Assembly: GCF_011303555.1 (NCBI RefSeq)
Contig: NZ_CP049868.1
Location: 3,472,001-3,536,000, forward strand
Source of the DNA: Pedobacter sp. HDW13
GTDB taxonomy: Bacteria > Bacteroidota > Bacteroidia > Sphingobacteriales > Sphingobacteriaceae
DNA length: 64,000 bases
Reading direction: 5' to 3'
A model generated the notes under the pieces. It was given only the letters and a program-made list of their open reading frames with translations, had not been told where the DNA came from and did no database searches. The position numbers and the translations under genes are program-made. The first letter of the stretch is position 1. Every line of letters starts with the position of its first letter. Positions 18,195-28,650 of this stretch are shown in pieces.

Positions 18195-21100
18195 ATGCAA
18201 AAACGATTACTCACTTTTCTCGCGATGTTATTGCTCTGTGCAATTGCAAATGCCCAAAACCCGGTCACCATTACTGCCGCCGCTTCAAAACGGCCATCGC
18301 AAAGTGGTAGCGAAATTTCGAAAGCCTATGATGGCAATCTGACCACCATGTACCACTCTAACTGGTCGTTAAATGCGATGCCAGATACGGTTGATTTTTA
18401 TTTTACCGGTGTAAAAAGTATTAACAAAGTAGATTATACACCACGGCAGTCCGGGCCAAATGGTATCTGGACCACAGTAGATGTTTATTATGCTCCGGTA
18501 GATGCGCCTTCAGTTTTTGTAAACAAGCTGAGTAATATCAGTTGGGCTCAAACCAATGCAGTAAAAACAATCGACATGACGGCCAGCCCCATTGCAAAAC
18601 CCTACATTGTACGCTTTGTGATCAGGGCAGCAGGAGGCAATTTTTCGAGTTGTGCTGAAATCAATTTTAGCTCAGCCGAAACGGGGACATTTGTTCAACC
18701 GATAGATTGTGACAATCCAATAGCAGAAGATTTTACAACTTATACCGATGTTAAACTAGGTATTTCAAGTGCCAGTGTAAGCCCTGCGGCAAATGGCGGG
18801 GAGGATATTACACGTACTTACGACAACAACACGGCTACATTATATCATTCTAACTATGCCGGTGGCGGATTTCCGATGAGTTTAACCTATAATTTTACCA
18901 CCAATCCAACTATCGATTATATTAATTACATACCCAGGCAAGATGGCGGTGTAAATGGTATTTTTGGTACCGGCGAAATCTGGTATAAAACCACTACACA
19001 AACTACCTTAACCAAACTGATGAATTTTGATACGGGCTTTAGTTCAGCGGCATATCAAATCAGTTTTCCTGCAGCATTAACCAATGTTACCCAAATTGTG
19101 GTGAAAGTACTTACGGGTAAAAATAATTTTGCCAGTTGTGCCGAAATGCAGTTCTTTCAGAAAAACACGGCAGGCAATTTGTACACCAACATTTTTGCCG
19201 ACGATTTGCATACTACCTTAAAACCCGGCGTTAACCAAACCGATATTGATGCCATTGCTTCGCCATTTTTTAAATCTTTGGCCCAATGTATTTTTAACAA
19301 CAGTTATAACAGGAAATACCGCGTGCAGAGCTACGATTTTTATCCAAATCCAGGCACTGTAGAAGGTATATTAAAAACAAACGGCTTAAACAGGGTTGAA
19401 AACCCAACCGGAATTGCTTTTAAGGCAAATACCAAGGCCATTGTTTTTGTTGGCGATACCTATGGCGTAAATCCACAATTAATTGTTAAAGATTTTGGGC
19501 TTGATTATAGCGCCACTACAGATAGCTATCCATTGAAAAAAGGGGTAAACATTGTTAACGTGCTACATGATGGACTAGCCTACATTGGTTATTTTAGCGA
19601 TAACCCAAATCTGCAACCTATACAGATTAACATTACCACAGGTCAGGTAAACGGCTATTACAATCCTTTAACCGATACCAACGATCAATGGACACAGATG
19701 TTGCTTAACGGAGTATATTCGAAACTGGATATTAAAGGAACCTATGTTAATTTAAACCTCAACAAAAATATACTGCTCGGTAATTCAGCATCGAGCGGTA
19801 AAGCACTGGTTGTAGCTTACGATACCATTGTGCATAATGAGTACACCCTAAATGGCCTTACCAAATATAACCGGGTACCTAAAAATCACATGTTTTTTAG
19901 GTCGATAACTGGCGATGGAAATCCCAATGCAAGTGGCGACGGCGTAAATTATCCGATAGGCGTTGGCGGAAATGGTGCTAACCTGGCAAGCCCTACCGGG
20001 GTTTTTAAAGATCCATGGGGCATTGCACACGAGTTTGGCCATAATAACCAGGTTAGGCCGGGCGCTAAGTGGATTGGCATGACCGAGGTAACCAACAATG
20101 TGAATTCGGCATGGATACAATATCTCTATAGCACCAACTATTTAAATACAACAAGACTTGAAAAAGGTAACGACGTGCCTAAAGCAGGGGCTGCAAGTTT
20201 ATATGGTGGCCGTTACGGATCGTTGTTTGATAATTGTCTGGTACAGAAAAAGCACATGGAAGCACAAGGTGACGTGTTTTTAAGATTGGTACCTTTATGG
20301 CAATTGGAAGTGTATTACCAGCTTGCCGGTGCCGGGAAAAACCTGCCTACCATGCAGCAACGCTTATCGGGTACGCCAGCTCCGGTTGGGCAACCAGATG
20401 TGGCATTTTGGTATGGAGATGTATTGGAGAAAATGCGAACAACCAGCCAAACCGGACTAAGCGAGGGCCAGTTATTACTCAATTTTGTAAGCGCCACCTG
20501 CGATGCCGTTCATGAAGACCTGACCGATTTTTTTGTTAAAAGCGGTTATTTGTTGCCTATTGACCTGGATATAGACGATTATTCTGTAAAGCGGTTAACC
20601 ATTACACAGGCACAAATCGATGCATTAATTGCTGCTGTACAGGCTAAAGGATATCCGAAGCCAGTATCACCAGTTCTAAATTATATTTCGGCAAATACGA
20701 TAAATACATTTAAAAACCGCACGCCATTGGCGACTACCGCGGCTACAACGGTTGGTGTAACGGTTAATGCCAATACATTAAAAATTGATAATACGAAATG
20801 GGCCAATGCAGTAGCCTTCGAAACCTATAATCAAAAAGTACTTACCGATGTGGCTATTTATGGTGCCGGAGAAGCAACTACAGCAAATGCAACCACAACG
20901 GTTCAATATGGTACAGGCTCTACAAGTGTTTATGCGATTGGATACGATGGTTCAAGAAAATTGGTTTATCCGGCGGTTGATGTTGCTAACCTGCTACCAA
21001 CGGTATCAATTACTTCGCCGGTTAACGATGCAGTAGTTACAGTAGGTACCAATGTTGCCATTAACGCCAATGCTGCCGATACTGATGGTACAATTAGCAA

Positions 21101-24100
21101 AGTAGAGTTTTATCAGGGTAGTACTTTATTGGGCCAGTCAACCACTGCGCCATATAGCTTTACCTGGAATAATCCTGCTGCTGGAAATTACAACCTTACT
21201 GCCAAAGCAACCGATAATAACGGCGGAACAAAGGTATCAGACACAGTTAAGGTGATTATAAATACCTTGCCAACCGTAGCCATTAGTTCGCCAGCAAACA
21301 ACGGGGTATTTTCGGCCGGTACAAATGTAACTATTGATGCCAATGCAACAGATACCGACGGAACAATTAGCAAAGTAGAATTTTATCAGGGCAGCACATT
21401 ATTGGGTCAATCAACAACTGCGCCATATAGCTTTAACTGGAATAACCCTACTGCCGGAAATTACAATCTTACTGCCAAAGCAACCGATAATAACGGCGGA
21501 ACAATTGTATCGGATACGGTTAAGGTGACTATAAATACCTTGCCAACCGTAGCCATTAGTTCGCCAGCAAACAATGGGGTATTTACGGCCGGTACGAATG
21601 TTACTATTGATGCCAATGCAGCTGATACCGACGGAACAATCAGTAAAGTAGAATTTTATCAGGGCAACACCTTATTGGGGCAATCAACCACTGCGTCATA
21701 TAGCTTTATCTGGAATAACCCTGCTGCCGGAAATTACAACCTTACTGCCAAAGCAACCGATAATAACGGCGGAACAATTGTATCGGATACGGTTAAGGTG
21801 ATTATTAATACCTTGCCAACGATAGCCATTAGTTCACCTGCAGGCAATGCAGCGTTTACGGCCGGTACGGGTGTTACTATTGATGCCAACGTAGCTGATG
21901 CCGACGGAACCATTAGCAAGGTAGAGTTTTACGAGGGTAGTACTTTGTTGGGGCAATCAACCACTGCGCCATATAGTTTTACCTGGAATAACCCGACACC
22001 GAGATACTACAACATCACGGCAAAGGCAACAGACAATAACGGCGGAACAGCTGTAGCAGATTCGGTTAGGATTAAGATCAATGCCGTACCAGTGGTAGCC
22101 ATCACTTCGCCAGTAAGAAACTCGACATTTACAGGGGCTAACCTTATCATAAAAGCCAATGCTACCGATCCCGACGGAACCATTACTAAAGTAGAGTTTT
22201 ACGAGGGTAGTACTTTATTGGGGCAATCAACCACTGCGCCTTATAACTTTATCTGGAATAATCCTGCTCCGAGATATTACAACATTACGGCAAAGGCAAC
22301 AGACAATAACGGAGCAACAGCTGTAGCAGATACGATTAGGATTAAGGTAAATGCAGTACCAACGGTAGCCATCAGTTCGCCGGCAAGCAATGCGGTAATT
22401 ACAGCAGGGTCTAACCTTATCATAAATGCTGATGCTACTGATAGCGATGGAACCATTAGCAAGGTAGAGTTTTACCAGGGTAGCACCTTATTGGGCAAGT
22501 CAATCACTGCGCCTTATAGCTTTAGCTGGAATAATCCTGTTGCCGGAAGCTACAACCTTACCGCAAAGGCAACAGATAATAACGGAGGTGCCACAGTATC
22601 AGGTATTGTTATGGTTACCATAAATACCTTGCCAACGGTAGCCATCAGTTCGCCTGCAAACAATACGGTATTTACAGCAGGGTCTAACCTTACCATAAAT
22701 GCCAATGCTACCGATACCGACGGAACAATTAGCAAAGTAGAGTTTTATGAGGGGGCTAACTTATTGGGGCAGTCAACTACTGCGCCTTATAGCTTTAGCT
22801 GGAATAATCCTGCTTCAGGAAACTACAACCTTACTGCTAAAGTAACCGATAATAACGGGGGTACCACGGTATCAGGTATTGTTATGGTTACGATAAATAC
22901 CTTGCCAACGGTAGCCATCAGTTCGCCTGCAAACAATGCGGTATTTACAGCAGGGTCTAACCTTACCATAAATGCCAATGCTACTGATACCGACGGAACA
23001 ATTAGCAAAGTAGAATTCTATGAGGGGGCTAACTTACTGGGGCAGTCAACTACTGCACCTTATAGCTTTAGCTGGAATAATCCTGCTTCAGGAAACTACA
23101 ACCTTACTGCTAAAGTAACCGATAATAACGGGGGTACCACAGTATCAGATATTGTTATGGTTACCATAAATACCTTGCCAACGGTAACCATCAGTTCGCC
23201 GGCAAACAATGCGGTATTTAACGCAGGAACAAACGTTGCTATTGGCGCCAATGCTGCTGATACTGACGGAACAATAGCCAAAGTAGAGTTTTATCAGGGC
23301 AGTACGCTTTTAGGTCAGTCAACTATTGCTCCTTATAGTTTCGTATGGAACAATCCTCCTGTTGGAACCTATGCACTTACGGCAAAGGCAACCGATAATA
23401 ATGGAGGAACAACCTTATCAGTAGTTGTAAATGTTACGGTTAGTGCTGCTCCGACAGTGTCAATTACCGGTCCGTTAAACAACACTTCGTTTGCGGCAAA
23501 TTCGAATATTACCGTTAATGCCAGTACTACCGGTACAATTGTTAAAGTAGAATTCTATCAGGGTTCAGTATTATTGGGCCAATCTACAACGGCACCCTAT
23601 GCTGTGGTGTGGAATAATGTTTCACCAGGCATGTACACGCTTACGGCAAAAGCAACCGATAATTTAGGCAGGGTCGCCACATCTTCAACAGTTAATGTGA
23701 AGGTAAATGTAGCACAAGCTTTGGCCGTTAATCCGGTAGCCGATGCGTTTGTGCGCGATGGCATTTTTGCAAACGCCAATAGCGGGAACTCAAAAAATCT
23801 GGACGTGAGCAGTGATAACTGGTCGTTTTTAAGAGAATCTTATCTCCGTTTCGATTACAGTACATTTGCAGGGACAGCAGTAAACAGTGCAAAAATCAGG
23901 GTATATGCTTCGCGTGTGGATGCGAATGCATCGAGAATTGTATCGGTATTTGGCCTGTCAAATACAACATGGGGCGAAAACAACATTACCTGGAATAACA
24001 AGCCGACAGAAAGCGGTACATCGCTGGGTAGCTATACTGTTAACAATACAGCGCGTGCATGGTACGAACTGGATGTAACTGCGTATATCAATAGTCAGTT

Positions 24101-24536
24101 GGCTTTGGGTAAAAAAATTGTTTCTATTAAGCTGGTTAATCAAGGCGCAAAAGGATCGGGTAACCTGGTTACCTTTAATTCGCGCGAGGCTGCCAGCAAT
24201 AAGCCAGAATTATTGTTGAATAAGGAAGCCAGTGCAGCGAGCATGGGTGAGTTTTCGCTAAGCGACGAGATCAGCAATACGATTGGTTCGTTGTTGGGAT
24301 TAAAAATTACCGCCTGGCCAAATCCAAGTACAACCGGGTTTAAAGTGCAGGTAGAAAGTCCTAGTAACGAGGCATTGCAATATAGAGTGTACAATATTGC
24401 ACAGCAATTGGTTAAAGAAGCTAAAATAGCAGCAACTGATCAGCTAACTTTTGGTTCAGAACTTCCTGCCGGTGTGTATCTAGTAGAGGTACGTCAGGGT
24501 ACTGAAAGAAAGGTTGTAAAGGTGATTAAGTTATAG
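18195..24536 (+). CDS. Giant secreted M60-like metalloprotease with Ig repeats and T9SS tail
   Basis: 2113 residues. Order: signal peptide (1-22, ending AIANAQ); two discoidin-like carbohydrate-binding domains (about 23-170 and 185-330; repeated SEISKAYDGN / GGEDITRTYDNN patterns); M60/enhancin-like peptidase with zinc motif HEFGH at 612-616 and Glu631; ten Ig-like repeats of about 91 residues (934-1838); a DNRLRE-type domain (about 1843-2010, PVADAFVRDG); and a Por secretion C-terminal domain (about 2043-2113, starting ITAWPNPS). M60-like enzymes cut O-glycosylated mucin-type proteins, so a cell-surface or secreted mucinase is likely. It follows the porV-like gene by about 90 bp. The neighbouring fucose operon suits mucin-glycan feeding. 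Confidence 0.9.
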   Translation: MQKRLLTFLAMLLLCAIANAQNPVTITAAASKRPSQSGSEISKAYDGNLTTMYHSNWSLNAMPDTVDFYFTGVKSINKVDYTPRQSGPNGIWTTVDVYYAPVDAPSVFVNKLSNISWAQTNAVKTIDMTASPIAKPYIVRFVIRAAGGNFSSCAEINFSSAETGTFVQPIDCDNPIAEDFTTYTDVKLGISSASVSPAANGGEDITRTYDNNTATLYHSNYAGGGFPMSLTYNFTTNPTIDYINYIPRQDGGVNGIFGTGEIWYKTTTQTTLTKLMNFDTGFSSAAYQISFPAALTNVTQIVVKVLTGKNNFASCAEMQFFQKNTAGNLYTNIFADDLHTTLKPGVNQTDIDAIASPFFKSLAQCIFNNSYNRKYRVQSYDFYPNPGTVEGILKTNGLNRVENPTGIAFKANTKAIVFVGDTYGVNPQLIVKDFGLDYSATTDSYPLKKGVNIVNVLHDGLAYIGYFSDNPNLQPIQINITTGQVNGYYNPLTDTNDQWTQMLLNGVYSKLDIKGTYVNLNLNKNILLGNSASSGKALVVAYDTIVHNEYTLNGLTKYNRVPKNHMFFRSITGDGNPNASGDGVNYPIGVGGNGANLASPTGVFKDPWGIAHEFGHNNQVRPGAKWIGMTEVTNNVNSAWIQYLYSTNYLNTTRLEKGNDVPKAGAASLYGGRYGSLFDNCLVQKKHMEAQGDVFLRLVPLWQLEVYYQLAGAGKNLPTMQQRLSGTPAPVGQPDVAFWYGDVLEKMRTTSQTGLSEGQLLLNFVSATCDAVHEDLTDFFVKSGYLLPIDLDIDDYSVKRLTITQAQIDALIAAVQAKGYPKPVSPVLNYISANTINTFKNRTPLATTAATTVGVTVNANTLKIDNTKWANAVAFETYNQKVLTDVAIYGAGEATTANATTTVQYGTGSTSVYAIGYDGSRKLVYPAVDVANLLPTVSITSPVNDAVVTVGTNVAINANAADTDGTISKVEFYQGSTLLGQSTTAPYSFTWNNPAAGNYNLTAKATDNNGGTKVSDTVKVIINTLPTVAISSPANNGVFSAGTNVTIDANATDTDGTISKVEFYQGSTLLGQSTTAPYSFNWNNPTAGNYNLTAKATDNNGGTIVSDTVKVTINTLPTVAISSPANNGVFTAGTNVTIDANAADTDGTISKVEFYQGNTLLGQSTTASYSFIWNNPAAGNYNLTAKATDNNGGTIVSDTVKVIINTLPTIAISSPAGNAAFTAGTGVTIDANVADADGTISKVEFYEGSTLLGQSTTAPYSFTWNNPTPRYYNITAKATDNNGGTAVADSVRIKINAVPVVAITSPVRNSTFTGANLIIKANATDPDGTITKVEFYEGSTLLGQSTTAPYNFIWNNPAPRYYNITAKATDNNGATAVADTIRIKVNAVPTVAISSPASNAVITAGSNLIINADATDSDGTISKVEFYQGSTLLGKSITAPYSFSWNNPVAGSYNLTAKATDNNGGATVSGIVMVTINTLPTVAISSPANNTVFTAGSNLTINANATDTDGTISKVEFYEGANLLGQSTTAPYSFSWNNPASGNYNLTAKVTDNNGGTTVSGIVMVTINTLPTVAISSPANNAVFTAGSNLTINANATDTDGTISKVEFYEGANLLGQSTTAPYSFSWNNPASGNYNLTAKVTDNNGGTTVSDIVMVTINTLPTVTISSPANNAVFNAGTNVAIGANAADTDGTIAKVEFYQGSTLLGQSTIAPYSFVWNNPPVGTYALTAKATDNNGGTTLSVVVNVTVSAAPTVSITGPLNNTSFAANSNITVNASTTGTIVKVEFYQGSVLLGQSTTAPYAVVWNNVSPGMYTLTAKATDNLGRVATSSTVNVKVNVAQALAVNPVADAFVRDGIFANANSGNSKNLDVSSDNWSFLRESYLRFDYSTFAGTAVNSAKIRVYASRVDANASRIVSVFGLSNTTWGENNITWNNKPTESGTSLGSYTVNNTARAWYELDVTAYINSQLALGKKIVSIKLVNQGAKGSGNLVTFNSREAASNKPELLLNKEASAASMGEFSLSDEISNTIGSLLGLKITAWPNPSTTGFKVQVESPSNEALQYRVYNIAQQLVKEAKIAATDQLTFGSELPAGVYLVEVRQGTERKVVKVIKL
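20994..23710 (+). repeat. Ten tandem 273-bp Ig-domain repeats
   Basis: Each unit begins near LPTVAISSPANN and ends near VKVTINT, with core TDGTISKVEFYQGSTLLGQS. Units at about 22620-22895 and 22895-23165 are almost identical in DNA, suggesting recent duplication. The opposite strand shows a family of false 61-codon frames because of this periodicity. Such arrays space the catalytic head from the surface anchor. Confidence 0.9.
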
Positions 24537-24615
24537 CCATTTATTTTTAAGCTTGAGAAAAAGTGCGCCTAAAAAGGAGTGAACTGAAAGCGTTCTCTTT
24601 TTACAGGCTAAATTC

Positions 24616-24656
24616 AAAACCTGTCAGGTAAAACATGTTTTACCTGACAGGTTTTT
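24616..24656 (+). terminator. Intrinsic terminator after M60 gene
   Basis: A perfect 40-bp palindrome with arms aaaacctgtcaggtaaaaca and its complement, ending in a T-run. It lies about 80 bp after the protease stop and can serve both strands, including the end of the convergent fucose operon. Confidence 0.85.
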
Positions 24657-24857
24657 TATAAAGGGTTTTGTGGTTTACTTTCGAAAGCGGTTTCTGTATG
24701 GTGATGGTAGATTGTTTTAAAATTATTAGCGACTAACATTGTCTATATTTTTAAATCTTTCGGTTAATGAGGTTGTGTATTGACGCAATCATAATACCAT
24801 TAAAACTGTATAATGTGGTTGTTCTACTGGTTGTTACAAATGTGGCAAATCTATTCA

Positions 24858-25874
24858 TCAATCCATTTCAATCATCACTTTAATTACTCCATTTTTAGGG
24901 TCAAGCCAGCTTTCAAATTCATGCTCCACCTCACTGAATTTTGTGCGGTGGGTGATGTATGTCTTCGGATTTACCAGGCCGTTTTTCATGGACTCAATTA
25001 CCTGTTCAAAATCTGTGCGGGTAGCATTGCGGCTGCTCATTAAAGTGGCTTCGCGCTTATGAAATTCAGGGTGAGCAAAAGAGATATCGCCTTTTTGCAA
25101 ACCAATCATCACAAAGCGGGCGCCATGAGCCATGTACTGAAAGGCGCCGTTAATGGCTTTCTGATTTCCTGTTGCATCAATTACCACAGTAGGCATATTA
25201 CCATTTGTAATTTTCATTAAGACTTCGGTTACATCATCACTGAGGGCATTGATGGTATGCTCAATTTTAAACTCCGTTCTGCAAAACCGTAAACGGTCGT
25301 TGTTAATATCCAGTACAATTACCCTGGCTCCGGCAATACGCGCAAAAGCTATGGTTCCCAATCCGATAGGGCCTGCGCCAATTACCAGTACAAATTCGCC
25401 ATGGCTAATGTTAGCCCTTCGCACCCCGTGCGCACCAATGGCCAAAGGTTCTACCAGGGCCAGTTCATCATAACTGAGGCCTTCGCCATGTAATAGGGAA
25501 GAAGATGGTACAAGCAGGTATTCGGCCATACCACCGTCAATGTGAACTCCGCAAACTTTCATACGGGTACAGCAGTTCGGCTTATTGTTCCGGCATGCAA
25601 TGCACCTGCCACAATTAAAATAGGGGATAAATGTTACGTTTTCTCCAATTTCAAAACCAGGTGCCCCGTCTGTTTCGATTAACTCGCCGGAAAGTTCGTG
25701 ACCAAGAATGCGGGGATAGCTAAAAAATGGTTGTGTACCCTCATAAGCGTGCAGATCTGTGCCGCAAATACCTATCCTTTTTATTTTAAGGATGGACCAT
25801 CCTTTTTTTAATTCTGGTTTTTCTTTGTTGGTGTAATAAAAATGGCCTGGTTCTGAACAAACTAAAGCTTTCAT
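24858..25874 (-). CDS. Zinc-dependent medium-chain alcohol dehydrogenase (sugar-acid/polyol type)
   Basis: 338 residues of the MDR zinc dehydrogenase family. The catalytic zinc site has CGTDLHAYEG (Cys and His) and GHELSGEL. The structural zinc lobe CGRCIACRNNKPNCC is complete, and the NAD-binding VIGAGPIGLG is present. It is the last gene of the L-fucose operon. In non-phosphorylative fucose breakdown one dehydrogenase oxidises 2-keto-3-deoxy-L-fuconate or a related acid; this gene is a good candidate by context. Substrate is not readable from sequence. Confidence 0.85.
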   Translation of the reverse strand: MKALVCSEPGHFYYTNKEKPELKKGWSILKIKRIGICGTDLHAYEGTQPFFSYPRILGHELSGELIETDGAPGFEIGENVTFIPYFNCGRCIACRNNKPNCCTRMKVCGVHIDGGMAEYLLVPSSSLLHGEGLSYDELALVEPLAIGAHGVRRANISHGEFVLVIGAGPIGLGTIAFARIAGARVIVLDINNDRLRFCRTEFKIEHTINALSDDVTEVLMKITNGNMPTVVIDATGNQKAINGAFQYMAHGARFVMIGLQKGDISFAHPEFHKREATLMSSRNATRTDFEQVIESMKNGLVNPKTYITHRTKFSEVEHEFESWLDPKNGVIKVMIEMD

Positions 25875-25895
25875 AAATTGGTAATTTGTGTGGAA

Positions 25896-26903
25896 TTAAA
25901 TAAATTTTACATGATCAGCAATTAATGCCTGATCTTTTATAGCCTGCCAAAACTTAGCTGGCATTTTTTCTTCGGCCATACTGATATTTTCTTTTATCCG
26001 GGCTGCATTCGAGGTGCTTAATGCAATGCTGGTAACACCGGGAGCTGCCAGGGCAAACTGTATACAGGCTGATGCCGGCCTTACTTTAAACTGCCCACAG
26101 AGCGCAAAGAAATCGGTACGCCATTTAATGAGTTTCAAATCTTCTGCCGAATCTTTTACCAGTCTATAATCGTAGTAGTCTCCACCTGTAAGAAAACCGG
26201 CATGGAATACAGCTGAATTGATGATTTTAACCCCTTTTTGGTTCAGTTGTTCCATAAATTTAATGAGCTCAGGCGGATGACTTTTAATGGTCATGCTATT
26301 GGCAAACATTACCCAATCCAGGTTTACATGTTCAGCTACTTTTTTAATTGCCTGCCAGCTTTTTGCCCCCACACCAATTAAAATATTATGCTCTTTTTTC
26401 AGGTCTTGTAAAGCGCGGTAAGCTTCTATGATATCGTTATAAAGTTCTTGCTCATTTTCTGGTGATTGTGCAGTAGCCAGGTATTCATCGCAATCATGCA
26501 CTGAAACCATTTTGGGTTTGTATTTTCCCAATAGCGCGTTGCCTTGCTCAAAACAATCGATAATTCCCTGATAACTGATTTTTTGTATGGCATCGTGTTT
26601 CAAATCGCGCCATACTCCTGGCTCGAAAGTTGGCTCCTGGGTTAGCAATGGTGTTCTGTACCAGCCCAGTTTATTGCTAATTACTACATCTGCAGGGTCT
26701 ATGTGCAAACTTTCCAAACATTCGGCCAGCGATTCGAGTGCGAGCCCTGCTCCATATTTTCCGGCCGAATCAAAAATGAGCGGCCGCGGGGCATGTTTGA
26801 AAATTTGGTATACAATTTCTCTTTTTTGTTCGATGGTAAGTGCGGTATACAGGTTGCCCAGGGCACTGGTACCAAAAATTACCTTTGGAAAATCGGATGT
26901 CAT
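25896..26903 (-). CDS. Aldo/keto reductase, probable L-fucose (aldose) 1-dehydrogenase
   Basis: 335 residues. It begins FPKVIFGTSALGNLY and has FDSAGKYGAGLALE (the Asp/Tyr catalytic neighbourhood of AKRs), a Lys-containing VISNKLGWYR strand and VSVHDCDEY, the pattern of D-threo-aldose/L-fucose dehydrogenases. The likely reaction is oxidation of L-fucose to its lactone with NAD(P). It lies 21 bp upstream of the alcohol dehydrogenase gene and 14 bp after the fucose transporter gene in one minus-strand operon. Confidence 0.85.
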   Translation of the reverse strand: MTSDFPKVIFGTSALGNLYTALTIEQKREIVYQIFKHAPRPLIFDSAGKYGAGLALESLAECLESLHIDPADVVISNKLGWYRTPLLTQEPTFEPGVWRDLKHDAIQKISYQGIIDCFEQGNALLGKYKPKMVSVHDCDEYLATAQSPENEQELYNDIIEAYRALQDLKKEHNILIGVGAKSWQAIKKVAEHVNLDWVMFANSMTIKSHPPELIKFMEQLNQKGVKIINSAVFHAGFLTGGDYYDYRLVKDSAEDLKLIKWRTDFFALCGQFKVRPASACIQFALAAPGVTSIALSTSNAARIKENISMAEEKMPAKFWQAIKDQALIADHVKFI

Positions 26904-26917
26904 ATTACTTATTTATA

Positions 26918-28171
26918 TTAATGTGAAGTGCTTAGTGTAATTTTACCAGCATTCAGATTTTTAATGGCGAAATAGAAAATCACAGTGAAACAGCTTGCCG
27001 GAACTAAGTAAGCTGTTTGAATATTGCTTGCATCAGAAACGGCGCCCATTATCACCGGGAAAATTGCGCCGCCAACAATCGACATGATCAATAACGAAGA
27101 GCCCTGCTTGGTTTTACCGCCCAAACCGAGTATGGCCAGAGAAAATATAGTTGGAAACATGATCGACATAAAAAATTCTACGCCAATAAGGGCGTAAACA
27201 GCTGTTTTACCTGTTGTAAGGGCTGCGGTACTAAGTAACAGTATATTGAATACGCTGTAAAGTGCCAGTAATTTTGCCGGCCTTACAAAACGCATTAATG
27301 CAGTGCCTACAAATCTGCCAATCATAAATCCCAGCAATGCGCCTGAGAGGAAGTAAGCTGCCGATTTTTCTTCTATACCAGCCACACGCTCAGAGAAGCG
27401 GATAAAAAAACTACTTACGCATACCTGCGCACCTACATAAAAAAACTGCGCCATCACACCGATAAGCAGATTTTTCTCCTTTAATATGCTGCCTTCTTTA
27501 ATTAATTCATTATCCTGTTCTTTTACATCAGGGAGCCTGGTTTTCCACAATAGGATTACGATCAGCGATACCACTATTCCGATTAAAATAAAGGGTAGTC
27601 GAACAGATGATGCTTCGCGGTCGAGGTAATCGTTTAACTCCGGTAAGCTCATGGTCTTTTCCTGGGCTTTGCTTAATGTTTTTCCCGAAAGGATGAATAT
27701 GCCGCCCAGTAGCGGAGCCATGAAAGCAGCAAGCCCGTTAAACGATTGCGCAAAGTTGAGCCTTTGTGTTGCGGTGGCAGGGTTACCCAGAATTGTAATA
27801 TAGGGATTGGCCGCGGTTTCAAGAAAAGTAAGTCCGCTGGCTATTACAAAAATGGCAAACAAAAAGAAGCCGTACTGGCGGCTAACTGCCGCCGGATAAA
27901 ATAAAAAGGCGCCGGCTGCGAATAGCAGGAGTCCGACAATGATTCCACCTTTGTAGCCATACTTCTGCATAAACTTGCCGGCCGGGATGGCAAGTAAAAA
28001 ATAGGCAATGTATGATGCTGAATCGATGAGTGCCGATTGGCTATCGGTTAACTGGCAGGCTTTTTTTAAGTGCGGTATAAGTATTGGATTAAGATTTAAT
28101 GCGAAGCCCCATAAAAAGAATAATGAAGTGATTAGCACGAAAGCAAATTGTTGTTTGTTGGTTTGAATCAT
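26918..28171 (-). CDS. fucP: L-fucose:H+ symporter (FucP family, MFS)
   Basis: 417 residues with twelve membrane helices. It has the FucP hallmark FFLWGFALNLNPILIPHLKKA near the N-terminus, LIDSASYIAYFLLAIPAGK and FLETAANPYITILG. It imports L-fucose (or a related 6-deoxyhexose) with protons. It lies between the mutarotase gene (4 bp upstream) and the aldo/keto reductase gene (14 bp downstream), so uptake and first oxidation are encoded together. Confidence 0.93.
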   Translation of the reverse strand: MIQTNKQQFAFVLITSLFFLWGFALNLNPILIPHLKKACQLTDSQSALIDSASYIAYFLLAIPAGKFMQKYGYKGGIIVGLLLFAAGAFLFYPAAVSRQYGFFLFAIFVIASGLTFLETAANPYITILGNPATATQRLNFAQSFNGLAAFMAPLLGGIFILSGKTLSKAQEKTMSLPELNDYLDREASSVRLPFILIGIVVSLIVILLWKTRLPDVKEQDNELIKEGSILKEKNLLIGVMAQFFYVGAQVCVSSFFIRFSERVAGIEEKSAAYFLSGALLGFMIGRFVGTALMRFVRPAKLLALYSVFNILLLSTAALTTGKTAVYALIGVEFFMSIMFPTIFSLAILGLGGKTKQGSSLLIMSIVGGAIFPVIMGAVSDASNIQTAYLVPASCFTVIFYFAIKNLNAGKITLSTSH

Positions 28172-28175
28172 ACTG

Positions 28176-28514
28176 TTAAAGTTGAAAGATTTGTGTCATT
28201 GATACCCATTTTTCTCCATCTTTGGCCCATGGCAATGGCTGTTGGAATTGCCACATTAGCTTTTCCCATTCCTGTACTTTTGGGTTTGCAGCATTTTGTG
28301 CGTTCATTTCTTCAATGCTGAAATCGGAGCTGGTTTCCATTATCATAAATAACCGGTTGCCGGTACGGTAAATCTGCATATCCAGTATTTTATTATCGAT
28401 GATACTTTTTCGGATTTCTGGCCATCCGTTTGTGCTTTTATGCCAAAAATCGTATTCGGCAATAAGCAATGGATCTTCTTTAAGATCGAGCGCAAAACAT
28501 TGTCTGTTGTTCAT
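28176..28514 (-). CDS. L-rhamnose/L-fucose mutarotase family protein
   Basis: 112 residues, the length of the RhaM/YiiL fold. Typical features are CFALDLKEDPLLIAEY (His/Tyr region), the Trp-Pro-Glu-Ile segment, IYRTGNRLFMIMET and NPKVQEWEKLM. It speeds alpha/beta anomer exchange of a deoxyhexose. In this operon the substrate is more likely L-fucose than rhamnose. The start codon is at 28514, with a hairpin between it and the upstream fucosidase gene. Confidence 0.88.
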   Translation of the reverse strand: MNNRQCFALDLKEDPLLIAEYDFWHKSTNGWPEIRKSIIDNKILDMQIYRTGNRLFMIMETSSDFSIEEMNAQNAANPKVQEWEKLMWQFQQPLPWAKDGEKWVSMTQIFQL

Positions 28515-28581
28515 AAAATTAGTTGCGTTTCAATGGCTATTATCAAAATAGCCCCAGGTATATTGGGCTTGTAGTTTAAAA

Positions 28582-28615
28582 ATGTCCCGGACTAAGGCCC
28601 GGGACATGGTAATTT
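28582..28615 (-). terminator. Hairpin between fucosidase and mutarotase genes
   Basis: Arms atgtcccgg (28582-28590) and ccgggacat (28599-28607), flanked by A/T runs on both sides. On the minus strand it follows the fucosidase stop, so it may reduce transcription into the uptake genes or protect the upstream mRNA. Confidence 0.55.
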
Positions 28616-28650
28616 TTGGTTAACAGGTAGAATATGAGTTTTAGATAAGC

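Noticed and set aside
21188..23281. Series of about 61-codon minus-strand frames spaced by 273 bp
   Set aside because: They are antisense shadows of the Ig-like repeats, repeated because the sense DNA is repeated.
20994..23710. Regularly spaced repeats as a CRISPR array
   Set aside because: Units are 273 bp and code for protein domains in one long frame; no short repeat-spacer pattern and no cas genes were seen.
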